DNA from: AP-15 sp963755435
GTDB lineage: Bacteria > Pseudomonadota > Alphaproteobacteria > ATCC43930 > CGMCC-115725
Length of the DNA stretch: 64,000 nucleotides
Direction of reading: 5' to 3'
Assembly: GCA_963755435.1 (NCBI GenBank)
Contig: CAVWJX010000007.1
Span: 62,001-126,000, forward strand
Below the pieces are notes generated by a model. It worked only from the letters and a program-made list of their open reading frames with translations, was not told where the DNA came from and ran no database searches. Below, piece after piece: positions 34,276-43,036 of this stretch (the first letter of the stretch is position 1; each line of letters begins with the position of its first letter). The position numbers and the translations under genes were made by a program.

Positions 34276-35952
34276 TTGGCAGATCGTGTCGATCCGGTTG
34301 TAGCGTCGGTCATCCGCCATCGCCTCCTGGCCATCGTCGAAGAGATGGGCGAGGCCATGTTGCGCACATCTTATTCGCAAATCCTCAATTCGAGCCGCGA
34401 CTTTTCGACTGCGGTCTGCGGTCTCGACGGCCGGCTGATCGCCCAGGCCGAGCACGTTCCGATCCATGTCGGGGCGTTGCCGTACGCTGCCAAGGCAATA
34501 GCCGAATTTTTTGCCGGCGATATCCACCCCGGCGACGTCTTTCTGCTCAACGACCCTTATCATGGCGGCAACCATCTTCCCGACCTGACCGTGTTCGTGC
34601 CGGTGTTCGCCGGCGACGAGCCGCGCTTCTGGTCGATCAACCGGGCGCACCAGAGCGATATCGGCGGGGCGACGCACGGCGCCTACAACGCCGCCGCCAC
34701 CGACATCTGGCAGGAAGGCATCCGGATCACGCCGCTGCGGCTCTATGACCGCGGCGAACTGCGCCGCGACGTGCTCGAGATGATTGCGACCAATGTCCGC
34801 CATCCGCGCGATTTCCGCGGCGATCTGGCGGCGATGGTCGGCTCGGCGCATCTCGGCGAACGCCGCCTGCTGGCGCTGGCCCAAGAGTTCGGCTGGGCCG
34901 TCGCCGAGCTTGCGATCGAGGCGGTGCTCGACGGCGCCGAGCGGCAGACGCGGGCGGTCATCGCGCAATGGCGCGACGGGGTCTACCGCGGCGAAGCCCT
35001 GCTCGACGACGACGGCCGCGGCAATCAGGACATCCATATCCGTGCCACCGTTGAAAAGCGCGGCAGCGACCTCGTCATCGACCTGTCGGATTCCCACGAC
35101 GAGGTGGCGAGCTTTGTCAATTCGTCCTACCCGAACATGCGCTCGGCCGTGGTCGTCGCGCTCTCGTATCTGATCGACCCGGATACGCCGAAAAACGACG
35201 GCACGTTTCGTCCGATCACGGTGATCGCGCGACCGGGAACCGTGGTCTGGGCCAATCCGGGGATGCCGGTGACGCTCGCCACCAACCATTGCGGCCAGGA
35301 GATATTGGAGGCGATCGTCAAGGCGCTGGCGCCGGCCTGTCCCGAGCGGGCGATGGCCGGCTGGGGCCGCCGGTTCCGCATTGCCGTCCAGGGCCGAGAC
35401 CCGCGCGCCGAAACCGGCGGCGCCAACGCGCCAGGCGGCAAGCCTTTCATCTGGCATTTCTTTCAGGCGCGGCCGGGGGGCGGCGCCTCGCCCGCCGGCG
35501 ACGGTTGGCCGGGTGCCGGCGAGTGGCAGGCCGCCGGCGGGATCAAGTTTGGCAGCCTCGAAGTCACCGAGCTGCGCTTTCCCTTGTTCTTTCGCCGCCA
35601 TGAGTTCCGCGTCGATTCGGGCGGCGCCGGCAAATATCGCGGCGGCCCGGGCGGCATCGTCGAGATGGTTGTCGAGACCGCCCTGCCGGCGATCGGCAAC
35701 ACCGCCGGCGACGGCGTGCGTCACGGCGCCTGCGGCATCCTTGGCGGCGGCGACGGTCTGCCGCACCGCTACACACTCTATTCGGACGGTCGCCCGCCGC
35801 GCCCGATCAGAACCAAGGAGACCGGCCTCGAGATCCGCCCCGGCGATGTGCTGATCCTTGAATCGGGCGGCGGCGGGGGCTGGGGGAACCCGGCCGAGCG
35901 CGACCCGGAGGCCTGGGCCGGGGATCTCGCCAACGGCTTCGTGACGCGATGA
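34276..35952 (+). CDS. hydantoinase B / oxoprolinase-type subunit
   Basis: 558 residues from a TTG (MADRVDPVVASVIRHRLLAIVEE). HyuB features are all present: MLRTSYSQILNSSRDFS, HVPIHVGALPYAAKAI, VFLLNDPYHGGNHLPDLTV, INRAHQSDIGGATHGAYN, LATNHCGQEILEAI and the C-terminal DVLILESGGGGGWG. HyuB works with HyuA as an ATP-dependent ring-opening enzyme (hydantoinase, 5-oxoprolinase, acetone carboxylase relatives). No hyuA-like gene adjoins it, so its partner must lie elsewhere or the protein is of a stand-alone type. Confidence 0.88.
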   Translation: MADRVDPVVASVIRHRLLAIVEEMGEAMLRTSYSQILNSSRDFSTAVCGLDGRLIAQAEHVPIHVGALPYAAKAIAEFFAGDIHPGDVFLLNDPYHGGNHLPDLTVFVPVFAGDEPRFWSINRAHQSDIGGATHGAYNAAATDIWQEGIRITPLRLYDRGELRRDVLEMIATNVRHPRDFRGDLAAMVGSAHLGERRLLALAQEFGWAVAELAIEAVLDGAERQTRAVIAQWRDGVYRGEALLDDDGRGNQDIHIRATVEKRGSDLVIDLSDSHDEVASFVNSSYPNMRSAVVVALSYLIDPDTPKNDGTFRPITVIARPGTVVWANPGMPVTLATNHCGQEILEAIVKALAPACPERAMAGWGRRFRIAVQGRDPRAETGGANAPGGKPFIWHFFQARPGGGASPAGDGWPGAGEWQAAGGIKFGSLEVTELRFPLFFRRHEFRVDSGGAGKYRGGPGGIVEMVVETALPAIGNTAGDGVRHGACGILGGGDGLPHRYTLYSDGRPPRPIRTKETGLEIRPGDVLILESGGGGGWGNPAERDPEAWAGDLANGFVTR

Positions 35953-35992
35953 TGGTGAATGTTGTGGTCGCTCGCCGCGGCGCCGGCTGATC

Positions 35993-36757
35993 TCACTTGC
36001 CCCGGTACTCGGCCGATGCCGCGGCGATTTCCGCGATGATTTGCCGCGCCGCCGCTCGCCGATCCGGCTGCTGGATGATCGGGCGCCCGACCACCAGATG
36101 ATCGGCGCCGTTGCGGATCGCATCGCCAGGCGTTGCCGTCCTCTTCTGGTCGCCAGCTTCCGTCCCGATCGGCCGAATTCCCGGCGTCACGATCAGGAAG
36201 TCGTCGCAACTCACCGCGCACCGGATCAGCCGGGCTTCGTTCGGGGAGGAAATCACCCCGTCGCAGCCGAGTGAGGCGGCTTCCGTGGCCCGCCTCATCA
36301 CGAATTCGTCGAGCGACAAATCGGTGCGATATTCTTGGCGCAGATCGCTTTCGGACATCCCGGTCAGCACGGTGACCGCCAATATCTTCAGGTCCGAATT
36401 TTCCCGACCCCTGGCCGCCGCGCCGACCACCTGGCTTTCCCCGATTACCGTCAGAAATCGGACGCCGAGTTTGGATGCCGCCCGGACCGCGCCTTCGATC
36501 GTGGCCGGAATATCGATGTACTTAAAATCGAGAAAGACGCCTTTGCCGTCGCCGGTCAGTCGCTCGATCAGCGATTTCAGATCCGGGTCGAGCTGCAGCA
36601 TCAGCCCGATCTTGTAGAATCCGACAATGTCGCCGAGTTCGTCGACGATCCGGCCGGCGTCCCTCGCCGTCGGCACGTCGAGCGCGACAATCAGCCGGTC
36701 TGTCGCCGAGAGCGACTGCCGATCAGTCCTTTGCGGCGCGCCCGTCATACCGGTCAT
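35993..36757 (-). CDS. pyrF: orotidine 5'-phosphate decarboxylase
   Basis: 254 residues, catalysing the last step of UMP synthesis. The catalytic motif FLDFKYIDIP contains the DxKxxD array. DRLIVALDVPTARDA marks the first strand, and VTPGIRPIGTEAGDQKR with NGADHLVVGRPI form the phosphate-binding end. It is convergent with hyuB. pyrB and pyrC-like genes are in the same window 15 kb away. Confidence 0.95.
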   Translation of the reverse strand: MTGMTGAPQRTDRQSLSATDRLIVALDVPTARDAGRIVDELGDIVGFYKIGLMLQLDPDLKSLIERLTGDGKGVFLDFKYIDIPATIEGAVRAASKLGVRFLTVIGESQVVGAAARGRENSDLKILAVTVLTGMSESDLRQEYRTDLSLDEFVMRRATEAASLGCDGVISSPNEARLIRCAVSCDDFLIVTPGIRPIGTEAGDQKRTATPGDAIRNGADHLVVGRPIIQQPDRRAAARQIIAEIAAASAEYRGK

Positions 36758-36798
36758 CGGCCAATTCCCCTATATCGGATCGGTGCCATGACCGAGGC

Positions 36799-37587
36799 TC
36801 AGCCGCCGGTCGACTGGCGGAAGGCGCGCTCGAATTTGTCGAACTCGCCGGCGGCGGCATCGGACACCGCCCAATAACCGATATCGCCTTCGTTCCAGTG
36901 GTGGAGCGTATAGCCGCGGCGGGTCAAGGTCTCGGCGAAATCGCCGGGCTGCTTTGGCAGGACGAAAACGTTGATGATGTGCTTGTCGGCCCGATAGACC
37001 AGCGCCGGCACCGGCTTGCCCTCGATCAGGTCGAGGCGGCCGCCGATCAGCGGAAAGCCTGCGGCGGCGAGATCGACGCCCGGCGGCGAGATGTCGGTGC
37101 GCCCGGCAAACCAGGGCTTGACCGTGTGCTTGTCCGAGGATTGGACATCGGTCAGGTGGCTGCCCAACAGCGAGCGCAGATGGCTGTCGATGACCTCGTT
37201 GGCGATCGCGTTTTCCTGGTGTTGGCCGGTCAGTACATAGGTTCCGCCGGAGCCGATCGCGAGCGCGAGCAGGATCGAGGCGGCATAAGCGAGCCAACCG
37301 GGGGCGAGCCAGCCGGGGGCGAGCCGGTTAGAGGCGTGCGGCGGAGCGGGCCGGGCTGGCGCCGGCTCACGCCGCAGCGATGCCCGCACCGCGCTGCGCA
37401 GCGCCTCGGGCGCCTGGTATACCGGCGCCGAGCTGCGGATGCCGTCGCGCAGGCGCTCGAGCGCCGCCATTTCCGGGCCGCATTCGGCGCAGCCCGCAAT
37501 GTGTTGGCGCAGCAGCGCCCGCTGGGCGGCGTCGACCTCGCCATCGACATAGGCGTCGAGAAGCGGGCGGACCTCGTCACACTGCAT
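36799..37587 (-). CDS. anti-sigma factor with zinc-finger (ChrR/RsrA-like) N-terminus
   Basis: 262 residues from the ATG at 37587, which overlaps the end of the sigma gene by 11 bases. The N-terminus MQCDEVRPLLDAYVDGEVDA followed by HIAGCAEC is the HxxxCxxC zinc anti-sigma domain. A membrane helix (YAASILLALAIGSGGTYVL) lies near 101-120, with a periplasmic domain after it (GVDLAAAGFPLIGGRLD...). It should hold the ECF factor at the membrane until a periplasmic signal arrives. Confidence 0.88.
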   Translation of the reverse strand: MQCDEVRPLLDAYVDGEVDAAQRALLRQHIAGCAECGPEMAALERLRDGIRSSAPVYQAPEALRSAVRASLRREPAPARPAPPHASNRLAPGWLAPGWLAYAASILLALAIGSGGTYVLTGQHQENAIANEVIDSHLRSLLGSHLTDVQSSDKHTVKPWFAGRTDISPPGVDLAAAGFPLIGGRLDLIEGKPVPALVYRADKHIINVFVLPKQPGDFAETLTRRGYTLHHWNEGDIGYWAVSDAAAGEFDKFERAFRQSTGG

Positions 37588-38149
37588 CGCCCTCAACCTT
37601 TCTATCCAGGCCCGGTTCTCCATCCCAGGCCCGTCGCAACGCCGCGCGGGCCCGGTGCAGGCGCGACATCACCGTGCCGATCGGGACCCCGGTCACCTCG
37701 GCGATCTGGCGATAGCCGAGCTCGTGCAGTTCGCGCAGCACGATCGCCTCGCGCAGCGGCAGCGGCAGCTGTTCGAGCAGCCGGTCGAGGCGGCGCAGGT
37801 CCGACCGGCTCAGCAGCAACGCCTCGGTATCGCCGGTGGCCCCGGGTGCCGCCGACGCCGACCCGTCGAGATCGGCCGCGGTTTCCAGCGCCACCAATTC
37901 CGCTGGGCGGTTGCGCTCGAGCCAGCTGTAAGAGGTGCGCCGCACGATCCGGAGCAGCCAGCTCCGCGCGTCGCCGTCGCGATAGCTGTCGAAATAGCGG
38001 AACGCCCGCAAATAGGCCTCCTGCACGACATCGGCGGCGTCGGCGTCGTTGCGGGTCAGCCAGCGCGCCAGCGAATAGGCGGCGTCGAGATGGGGCAGCG
38101 CCACGGTTTCAAACCGGCTTCGCTGCCGCCGCTGCTTGATCCAGCTCAT
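37577..38149 (-). CDS. ECF-type RNA polymerase sigma factor
   Basis: 190 residues. Region 2 is LDAAYSLARWLTRNDADAADVVQEAYLRAFRYFDSY; region 4 is LPLPLREAIVLRELHELGYRQIAEVTGVPIGTVMSRLHRARAALRRA. There are no regions 1 or 3. It is co-transcribed and translationally coupled with its zinc-finger anti-sigma factor, and divergent from coxG. ATG at 38149 is preferred over the TTG one codon earlier. Signal and regulon are not visible. Confidence 0.93.
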   Translation of the reverse strand: MSWIKQRRQRSRFETVALPHLDAAYSLARWLTRNDADAADVVQEAYLRAFRYFDSYRDGDARSWLLRIVRRTSYSWLERNRPAELVALETAADLDGSASAAPGATGDTEALLLSRSDLRRLDRLLEQLPLPLREAIVLRELHELGYRQIAEVTGVPIGTVMSRLHRARAALRRAWDGEPGLDRKVEGDAV

Positions 38150-38287
38150 CAACCCATTCTATCTCACACCAGTCCCGACCGCCGCGCCGGTGCGTTTATT
38201 CCCGGCCGGGCAAATGGCGGTCGTTGCCACGCTGCGGTTGCAATCGGCACCCCCGGGCATCACACTCAGGGCACGCAGGAAAGGATC

Positions 38288-38971
38288 ATGCCGATGGAAA
38301 TGACCGGCGAATTTCGCATCCCGGCGCCGCGCCAGCGCGTCTGGCAGGGGTTGAACGATCCGGAGATCCTGAAACAGGCGATCCCCGGCTGCCAGACGAT
38401 CGAAAAAGTGTCCGACACCGAGTTTGCCGCCAAGGTTGTCGCCAAGGTCGGGCCGGTAAAGGCCACCTTCAACGGCAAGGTGACATTGTCGGACCTCGAC
38501 CCGCCAAAGGCCTACACGATCGCCGGCGAGGGCACCGGCGGCGTCGCCGGGTTCGCCAAGGGCAGCGCCAAGGTCAATCTCGACGAAGATGGCGGCGAGG
38601 CGACCCTTCTGCGCTACGAGGTCGCGGCGCATGTCGGCGGCAAGCTCGCGCAGATCGGCTCGCGCCTGATCGACGGCACCTCGCGCAAGATGGCCGAGGA
38701 TTTTTTTGCGCGCTTTGCCGCGGTGGTGGCGCCCGAAGCCGCCGGCGCGGCGCCGACCACCACCCCGCCGACCACCGCCTCGCCGCCGCCCGACGCCGCC
38801 GGGCCAGCCGCCGAAGCGGCGCCGGTCACGGACGGGCGAGCCGCCGCCGATCGCAAAACCGCACCGGCGCCGACCGACGCTGCCAGCGGCCGTCTGCCGC
38901 CGGCGCTGTGGGCCGCCGGGCTCACCGCGATCGTGGCGCTGATGCTGCGCTACTTCACCCGCCGCGGCTGA
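38288..38971 (+). CDS. coxG: CoxG-family (SRPBCC) carbon-monoxide-dehydrogenase accessory protein
   Basis: 227 residues. The CoxG/SRPBCC domain covers residues 1-150: MTGEFRIPAPRQRVWQGLND, AIPGCQTIEKVSDTEF, GPVKATFNGKVTLSDLDP and LIDGTSRKMAEDFFARFA. A Pro/Ala linker and a C-terminal membrane helix (WAAGLTAIVALMLRYF) with RRG follow. In Oligotropha CoxG tethers CO dehydrogenase to the membrane. AGGAAAGGA precedes the ATG. It heads a coxG-coxS-coxL-coxM cluster, so it probably anchors the molybdoenzyme encoded next to it. Confidence 0.9.
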   Translation: MPMEMTGEFRIPAPRQRVWQGLNDPEILKQAIPGCQTIEKVSDTEFAAKVVAKVGPVKATFNGKVTLSDLDPPKAYTIAGEGTGGVAGFAKGSAKVNLDEDGGEATLLRYEVAAHVGGKLAQIGSRLIDGTSRKMAEDFFARFAAVVAPEAAGAAPTTTPPTTASPPPDAAGPAAEAAPVTDGRAAADRKTAPAPTDAASGRLPPALWAAGLTAIVALMLRYFTRRG

Positions 38972-39143
38972 GGGCACCGGCGCCGCCGTCAATCGCCCAA
39001 GCCGCCTCATGGGTGCCGCCGAGCGCCAGGGACCGCGCCGGGCGGCCGCGAACGCCTTGACCGCGAGCGTCCGCCGGCACAAAACTCCGGTCGGCTGCGT
39101 CCGCCGGCTCGCAGCCGATGATTGGCGATCCAGGGAGGGTTCG

Positions 39144-39653
39144 ATGCAAAAGACGGTGAGCCTCACCGTAAACGGCAAGCCGGTGTCGGCGACGGTCGAG
39201 GGCCGCACCCTTTTGGTGCAGTTGCTGCGCGAGCAGCTCGGACTGACCGGCACCCATGTCGGCTGCGACACCAGCCAATGCGGCGCCTGCGTCGTCCATG
39301 TCGACGGCGAGGCGGTCAAATCGTGCACCCTCCTGGCGCTGCAGGCCGAGGGCCGCTCGGTCCTGACGATCGAAGGGGTGGCGACCGGCGATACCTTGCA
39401 CCCGATGCAGGAAGCCTTTCGTAACAACCACGCGCTGCAATGCGGATTCTGTACTCCCGGCATGGTGATGAGCGCGCTCGACCTGGTCAAGAACAACCCC
39501 AACCCGTCCGAACGCGAAATCCGCGAATATCTCGAAGGCAATCTGTGCCGCTGCACCGGCTACCACAACATCGTGCTGGCGATCGCCGAGGGTGCGGCGG
39601 TGATGCGCGGCGAGGCGCCGCCGGCCAATGTCCACGGGGCAGCGGCGGAGTAG
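39144..39653 (+). CDS. coxS: xanthine-oxidase-family small subunit, two [2Fe-2S] clusters (CoxS-like)
   Basis: 169 residues from the ATG at 39144 (AGGGAGGG). The plant-type ferredoxin domain shows HVGCDTSQCGACVVHVDG and KSCTLL (four Cys); the helical second cluster domain shows QCGFCTPGMVMSALDLV and EGNLCRCTGYHNIV. It transfers electrons from the Mo site to FAD. It is four bases upstream of coxL. Confidence 0.95.
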   Translation: MQKTVSLTVNGKPVSATVEGRTLLVQLLREQLGLTGTHVGCDTSQCGACVVHVDGEAVKSCTLLALQAEGRSVLTIEGVATGDTLHPMQEAFRNNHALQCGFCTPGMVMSALDLVKNNPNPSEREIREYLEGNLCRCTGYHNIVLAIAEGAAVMRGEAPPANVHGAAAE

Positions 39654-39657
39654 GGCG

Positions 39658-42033
39658 ATGACCACGGTCGGAACTCCGGTCCGGCGGCGCGAGGATTACC
39701 GCTTCCTGACCGGACAAGGCACCTACACCGACGATATCGACCGCCCACACCAGCTCTTTGCCTACATCCTCAGAAGCCCGCACGCCCATGCGCGGCTCGC
39801 CGGCATCGACAAATCGGCGGCGGCCGCCGCGCCGGGGGTGGCCGCGGTTTATACCGGCGCGGACATGGCGGCCGACGGCGTCGGCGGGCTTCCTTGCGGC
39901 TGGCAGGTGCATTCGAAAGACGGTTCGCCAATGGCCGAGCCCGCGCACCCGCCGCTGGCGCAGGAGCGGGTGCGCCATGTCGGCGACCCGGTCGCGGTGG
40001 TTGTCGCCGAGACCTTGGAGCAGGCGCGCGAGGCCGCCGAACTGCTGCGCGTCGATTATGCCGAGGAGCCGGCCGTCGTCGACCCGGCCGCGGCCTTGAA
40101 GCCGGGGGCGCCGCAGGTCTTCGCCGAAGCGCCCGGCAATCTGTGCTACGATTGGCAGCTGGGCGACCTTGCCGCGGTTGATGCCGCCATCGCCAAGGCG
40201 GCGCGGGTGGTCAAGCTCGATCTGGTCAACAACCGGCTCGTCCCGAACGCGATGGAGCCGCGCGCCGCGATCGGCGATTTCGACCGCGCCACCGGCGACT
40301 ACACGCTCTACACGACGAGCCAGAACCCGCATGTGATCCGCCTCTTGATGGGCGCCTTCGTGCTGCACATCCCGGAGGCGAAATTGCGGGTCGTCGCCCC
40401 CGATGTCGGCGGCGGCTTCGGCTCGAAGATCTATCATTACGCCGAAGAGGCGATCGTCACCTGGGCCGCCGGCAAATTGCGCCGCCCGGTCAAATGGACC
40501 GCCGAGCGCTCGGAAAGCTTCATGTCCGACGCGCATGGCCGCGACCACGTGACCCATGTCGAACTGGCGCTCGATCCACAGGCGAAGTTCCTCGCCCTCA
40601 AGGTTTCGACGATCGCCAATATGGGCGCCTATCTGTCGACCTTCGCGCCGTGCATCCCGACCTATCTCTACGGGACCCTGCTCGCCGGCACCTACACGAC
40701 GCCGGCGATCTACGTCGAGACCAAGGCGGTCTTCACCCACACCGTCCCGGTCGACGCCTATCGCGGCGCCGGCCGGCCCGAGGCGACCTTTCTGCTCGAG
40801 CGCATCGTCGACCTCGCCGCCGACGAACTCGGCATCGACCCGGCCGAATTGCGCCGGCGCAACTTCATCCCCAAGGACGCCTATCCGTACCAGACCCCGG
40901 TCGCGCTGCAATACGACAGCGGCGACTATGGGACGACGTTGGAAATGGCGCTGAAGGCGGCCGACTACGCCGGCTTCGAGGCACGCCGGCGCGAGGCGAC
41001 CGGGCGCGGCAAGCTGCGCGGCATCGGCATCGCCACCTATATCGAGGCGTGCGGCATCGCTCCCTCGGCGGTGGTCGGCTCGCTCGGGGCGCGCGCCGGG
41101 CTTTACGAGAGCGCGGCGGTCAGGGTGCATCCGACCGGAAGCGTCTCGATCCTGACCGGGTCGCACAGCCACGGCCAGGGCCACGAGACGACGTTTTCGC
41201 AATTGGTCGCCGACCGGCTCGGCATCCCGATCGAAAGCATCGAGATCGTCCACGGCGACACCGCCAAGATCCCCTACGGTATGGGTACCTACGGCTCGCG
41301 CTCGCTGGCGGTCGGCGGCTCGGCGATCGTCAAGGCGATGGACAAGGTGGTCGAGAAAGGCCGCAAGATCGCCGCCCATCTGCTCGAAGCGGCTGAAGCC
41401 GACGTCGAGTTCAAGGACGGGAATTTCACTGTCGCCGGCACCGACCGCTCGAAGAGCTTCGGCGAGGTGGCGCTGACCGCCTACGTTCCGCATAACTATC
41501 CGGCCGAGCTCGAGCCCGGCCTCGACGAGACCGCGTTCTACGACCCGAAAAACTTCACCTATCCATCGGGCGCGCACGTCGCCGAAATCGAGATCGACCC
41601 CGAGACCGGGCATGCGAGCGTCATCAGCTTCACCGCGAGCGACGATTTCGGCCGGATCATCAACCCGATGATCGTCGCCGGCCAGGTTCATGGCGGGCTG
41701 GCCCAAGGGATTGGCCAGGCATTGCTCGAGGGCTGCGCCTACGACAAAGAGACCGGCCAATTGCTGACTGGCTCCTACAACGACTACGCGATGCCGCGCG
41801 CGGCCGATCTGCCGAATTTTGCATTATCGACCAATGTCACCCTGTGCACGCACAACCCGCTCGGGGTCAAAGGCTGCGGCGAGGCCGGGGCGATCGGCGC
41901 GCCGGCGGCGATCACCAATGCGCTGGTCGATGCGCTGAAGCCGCTCGGGGTGCGGCATGTCGAGATGCCCGCCACGCCGGAAAAGCTGTGGCGCCTGATC
42001 CAGCAGCACCGCCAGCCGCTCGCTGCGGAATAG
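39658..42033 (+). CDS. coxL: form II CoxL-like molybdopterin hydroxylase large subunit
   Basis: 791 residues. It has the molybdenum-cytosine-dinucleotide binding pattern of the family: VRRREDYRFLTGQGTYTDDI at the N-terminus, VAPDVGGGFGSK, and the catalytic Glu E742 in GVKGCGEAGAIG. The active-site loop reads AYRGAGR at 367-373. True CO dehydrogenases (form I) have AYXCSFR with a Cys that binds Cu, so this is form II and CO oxidation cannot be assumed. Related enzymes oxidise purines, aldehydes or N-heterocycles. It is translated four bases after coxS. Confidence 0.93.
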   Translation: MTTVGTPVRRREDYRFLTGQGTYTDDIDRPHQLFAYILRSPHAHARLAGIDKSAAAAAPGVAAVYTGADMAADGVGGLPCGWQVHSKDGSPMAEPAHPPLAQERVRHVGDPVAVVVAETLEQAREAAELLRVDYAEEPAVVDPAAALKPGAPQVFAEAPGNLCYDWQLGDLAAVDAAIAKAARVVKLDLVNNRLVPNAMEPRAAIGDFDRATGDYTLYTTSQNPHVIRLLMGAFVLHIPEAKLRVVAPDVGGGFGSKIYHYAEEAIVTWAAGKLRRPVKWTAERSESFMSDAHGRDHVTHVELALDPQAKFLALKVSTIANMGAYLSTFAPCIPTYLYGTLLAGTYTTPAIYVETKAVFTHTVPVDAYRGAGRPEATFLLERIVDLAADELGIDPAELRRRNFIPKDAYPYQTPVALQYDSGDYGTTLEMALKAADYAGFEARRREATGRGKLRGIGIATYIEACGIAPSAVVGSLGARAGLYESAAVRVHPTGSVSILTGSHSHGQGHETTFSQLVADRLGIPIESIEIVHGDTAKIPYGMGTYGSRSLAVGGSAIVKAMDKVVEKGRKIAAHLLEAAEADVEFKDGNFTVAGTDRSKSFGEVALTAYVPHNYPAELEPGLDETAFYDPKNFTYPSGAHVAEIEIDPETGHASVISFTASDDFGRIINPMIVAGQVHGGLAQGIGQALLEGCAYDKETGQLLTGSYNDYAMPRAADLPNFALSTNVTLCTHNPLGVKGCGEAGAIGAPAAITNALVDALKPLGVRHVEMPATPEKLWRLIQQHRQPLAAE

Positions 42034-42076
42034 GAAGCGGCCGAAAATTGATTAGCCGCTTGCCACTTTCATCATT

Positions 42077-42166
42077 GTCATGGCCGGGCTCGTCCCGGCC
42101 ATCCATGCTTACCAGCATCGCCAGCAATCGCGTTTCGTGGGTGCCCGGAACAAGTCCGGGCATGAC
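42077..42166. repeat. REP-like palindromic element
   Basis: Two inverted copies of about 29 bases, each itself a hairpin: ATGGCCGGG...CCCGGCCAT at 42080-42102 and TGCCCGGA...TCCGGGCA at 42142-42162, bounded by GTCATG and CATGAC. This is the dispersed alphaproteobacterial intergenic palindrome type. It separates coxL from coxM. Confidence 0.8.
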
Positions 42167-42222
42167 AGACGGGAGAAAGCTCGTCCGCGGTGCGGCGCCG
42201 ACGCGAGAATAGGGAGAGCCCG

Positions 42223-43017
42223 ATGTATGAATTCACCTATCACAAGCCCGCGAGCCTCGACGAGATCACGAAGCTGCTCGGCGCCAGCGAGGACGCCAAG
42301 CTCGTCGCCGGCGGCATGACCCTGATCCCGACCCTGAAGCAGCGGCTCGCGCGCCCCTCCGACCTCGTCGACCTCGCGGCGATCGCCTCGTTGCGCGGCG
42401 TCACCGACGCCGGCGACGCGCTCGTGATCGGGGCGATGACCCGGCACGGCGAGGTGCACAATTCGCCGGTGGTCAAGCAGGCGATCCCGGCCCTGGCGGC
42501 GATGGCCGGGATGATCGGCGACCCGGCGGTGCGCAACCGCGGCACGATCGGCGGCTCGATCTCGAACAACGATCCGGCGGCGGACTATCCGGCCGCCCTG
42601 GTCGCCCTCGGCGCCACCGTGCACACGACCAGCCGCGAGGTCCCGGCCGAGGACTTTTTCACCGGCATGTTCGAGACGGTACTCGAGCCGACCGAGATCG
42701 TGACCTCGGTGCGATTTCCCAAGCCGCAGGCGGCGAACTACCAGAAATTCCGCAACCCGGCCTCGCGCTATGCGATTGTCGGCGTCTTCGTCGCCCGCAC
42801 CGGGGGTGGCGTAAAGGTCGCGGTGACCGGCGCCGGCCCCTCGGTCTTTCGCGTTCCCGAGATGGAAGCGGCACTGGCCAAATCCTTCACCGCCGATGCG
42901 ATCAAGGACATCGCCATCCCGGATGACGGGCTCAACTCCGACATCCACGCCAGCGCCGAATACCGCGCCCACCTGGTCGGCGTCATGGCCCGCCGCGCCG
43001 TCGCCGCCTGCGCCTAG
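42223..43017 (+). CDS. coxM: xanthine-oxidase-family FAD-binding medium subunit (CoxM-like)
   Basis: 264 residues from the ATG at 42223 (AGGGAGAG). FAD motifs: KLVAGGMTLIPTLKQRLA near residue 33 and VRNRGTIGGSISNNDPAADYPA (the TIGG motif) near 105. The C-terminal CO_deh_flav_C domain follows from about 165. It accepts electrons from CoxS. A REP element lies between it and coxL, but order and strand argue for one transcription unit. Confidence 0.94.
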   Translation: MYEFTYHKPASLDEITKLLGASEDAKLVAGGMTLIPTLKQRLARPSDLVDLAAIASLRGVTDAGDALVIGAMTRHGEVHNSPVVKQAIPALAAMAGMIGDPAVRNRGTIGGSISNNDPAADYPAALVALGATVHTTSREVPAEDFFTGMFETVLEPTEIVTSVRFPKPQAANYQKFRNPASRYAIVGVFVARTGGGVKVAVTGAGPSVFRVPEMEAALAKSFTADAIKDIAIPDDGLNSDIHASAEYRAHLVGVMARRAVAACA

Positions 43018-43036
43018 CCGAAACGGCGGGACCCAA

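Noticed and set aside
33691..36123. 810-codon minus-strand frame opposite hyuB
   Set aside because: Complement of HyuB third positions; no family motif and it spans the small charged gene as well.
39487..41760. 757-codon minus-strand frame opposite coxL
   Set aside because: Antisense shadow of a certain coxL.
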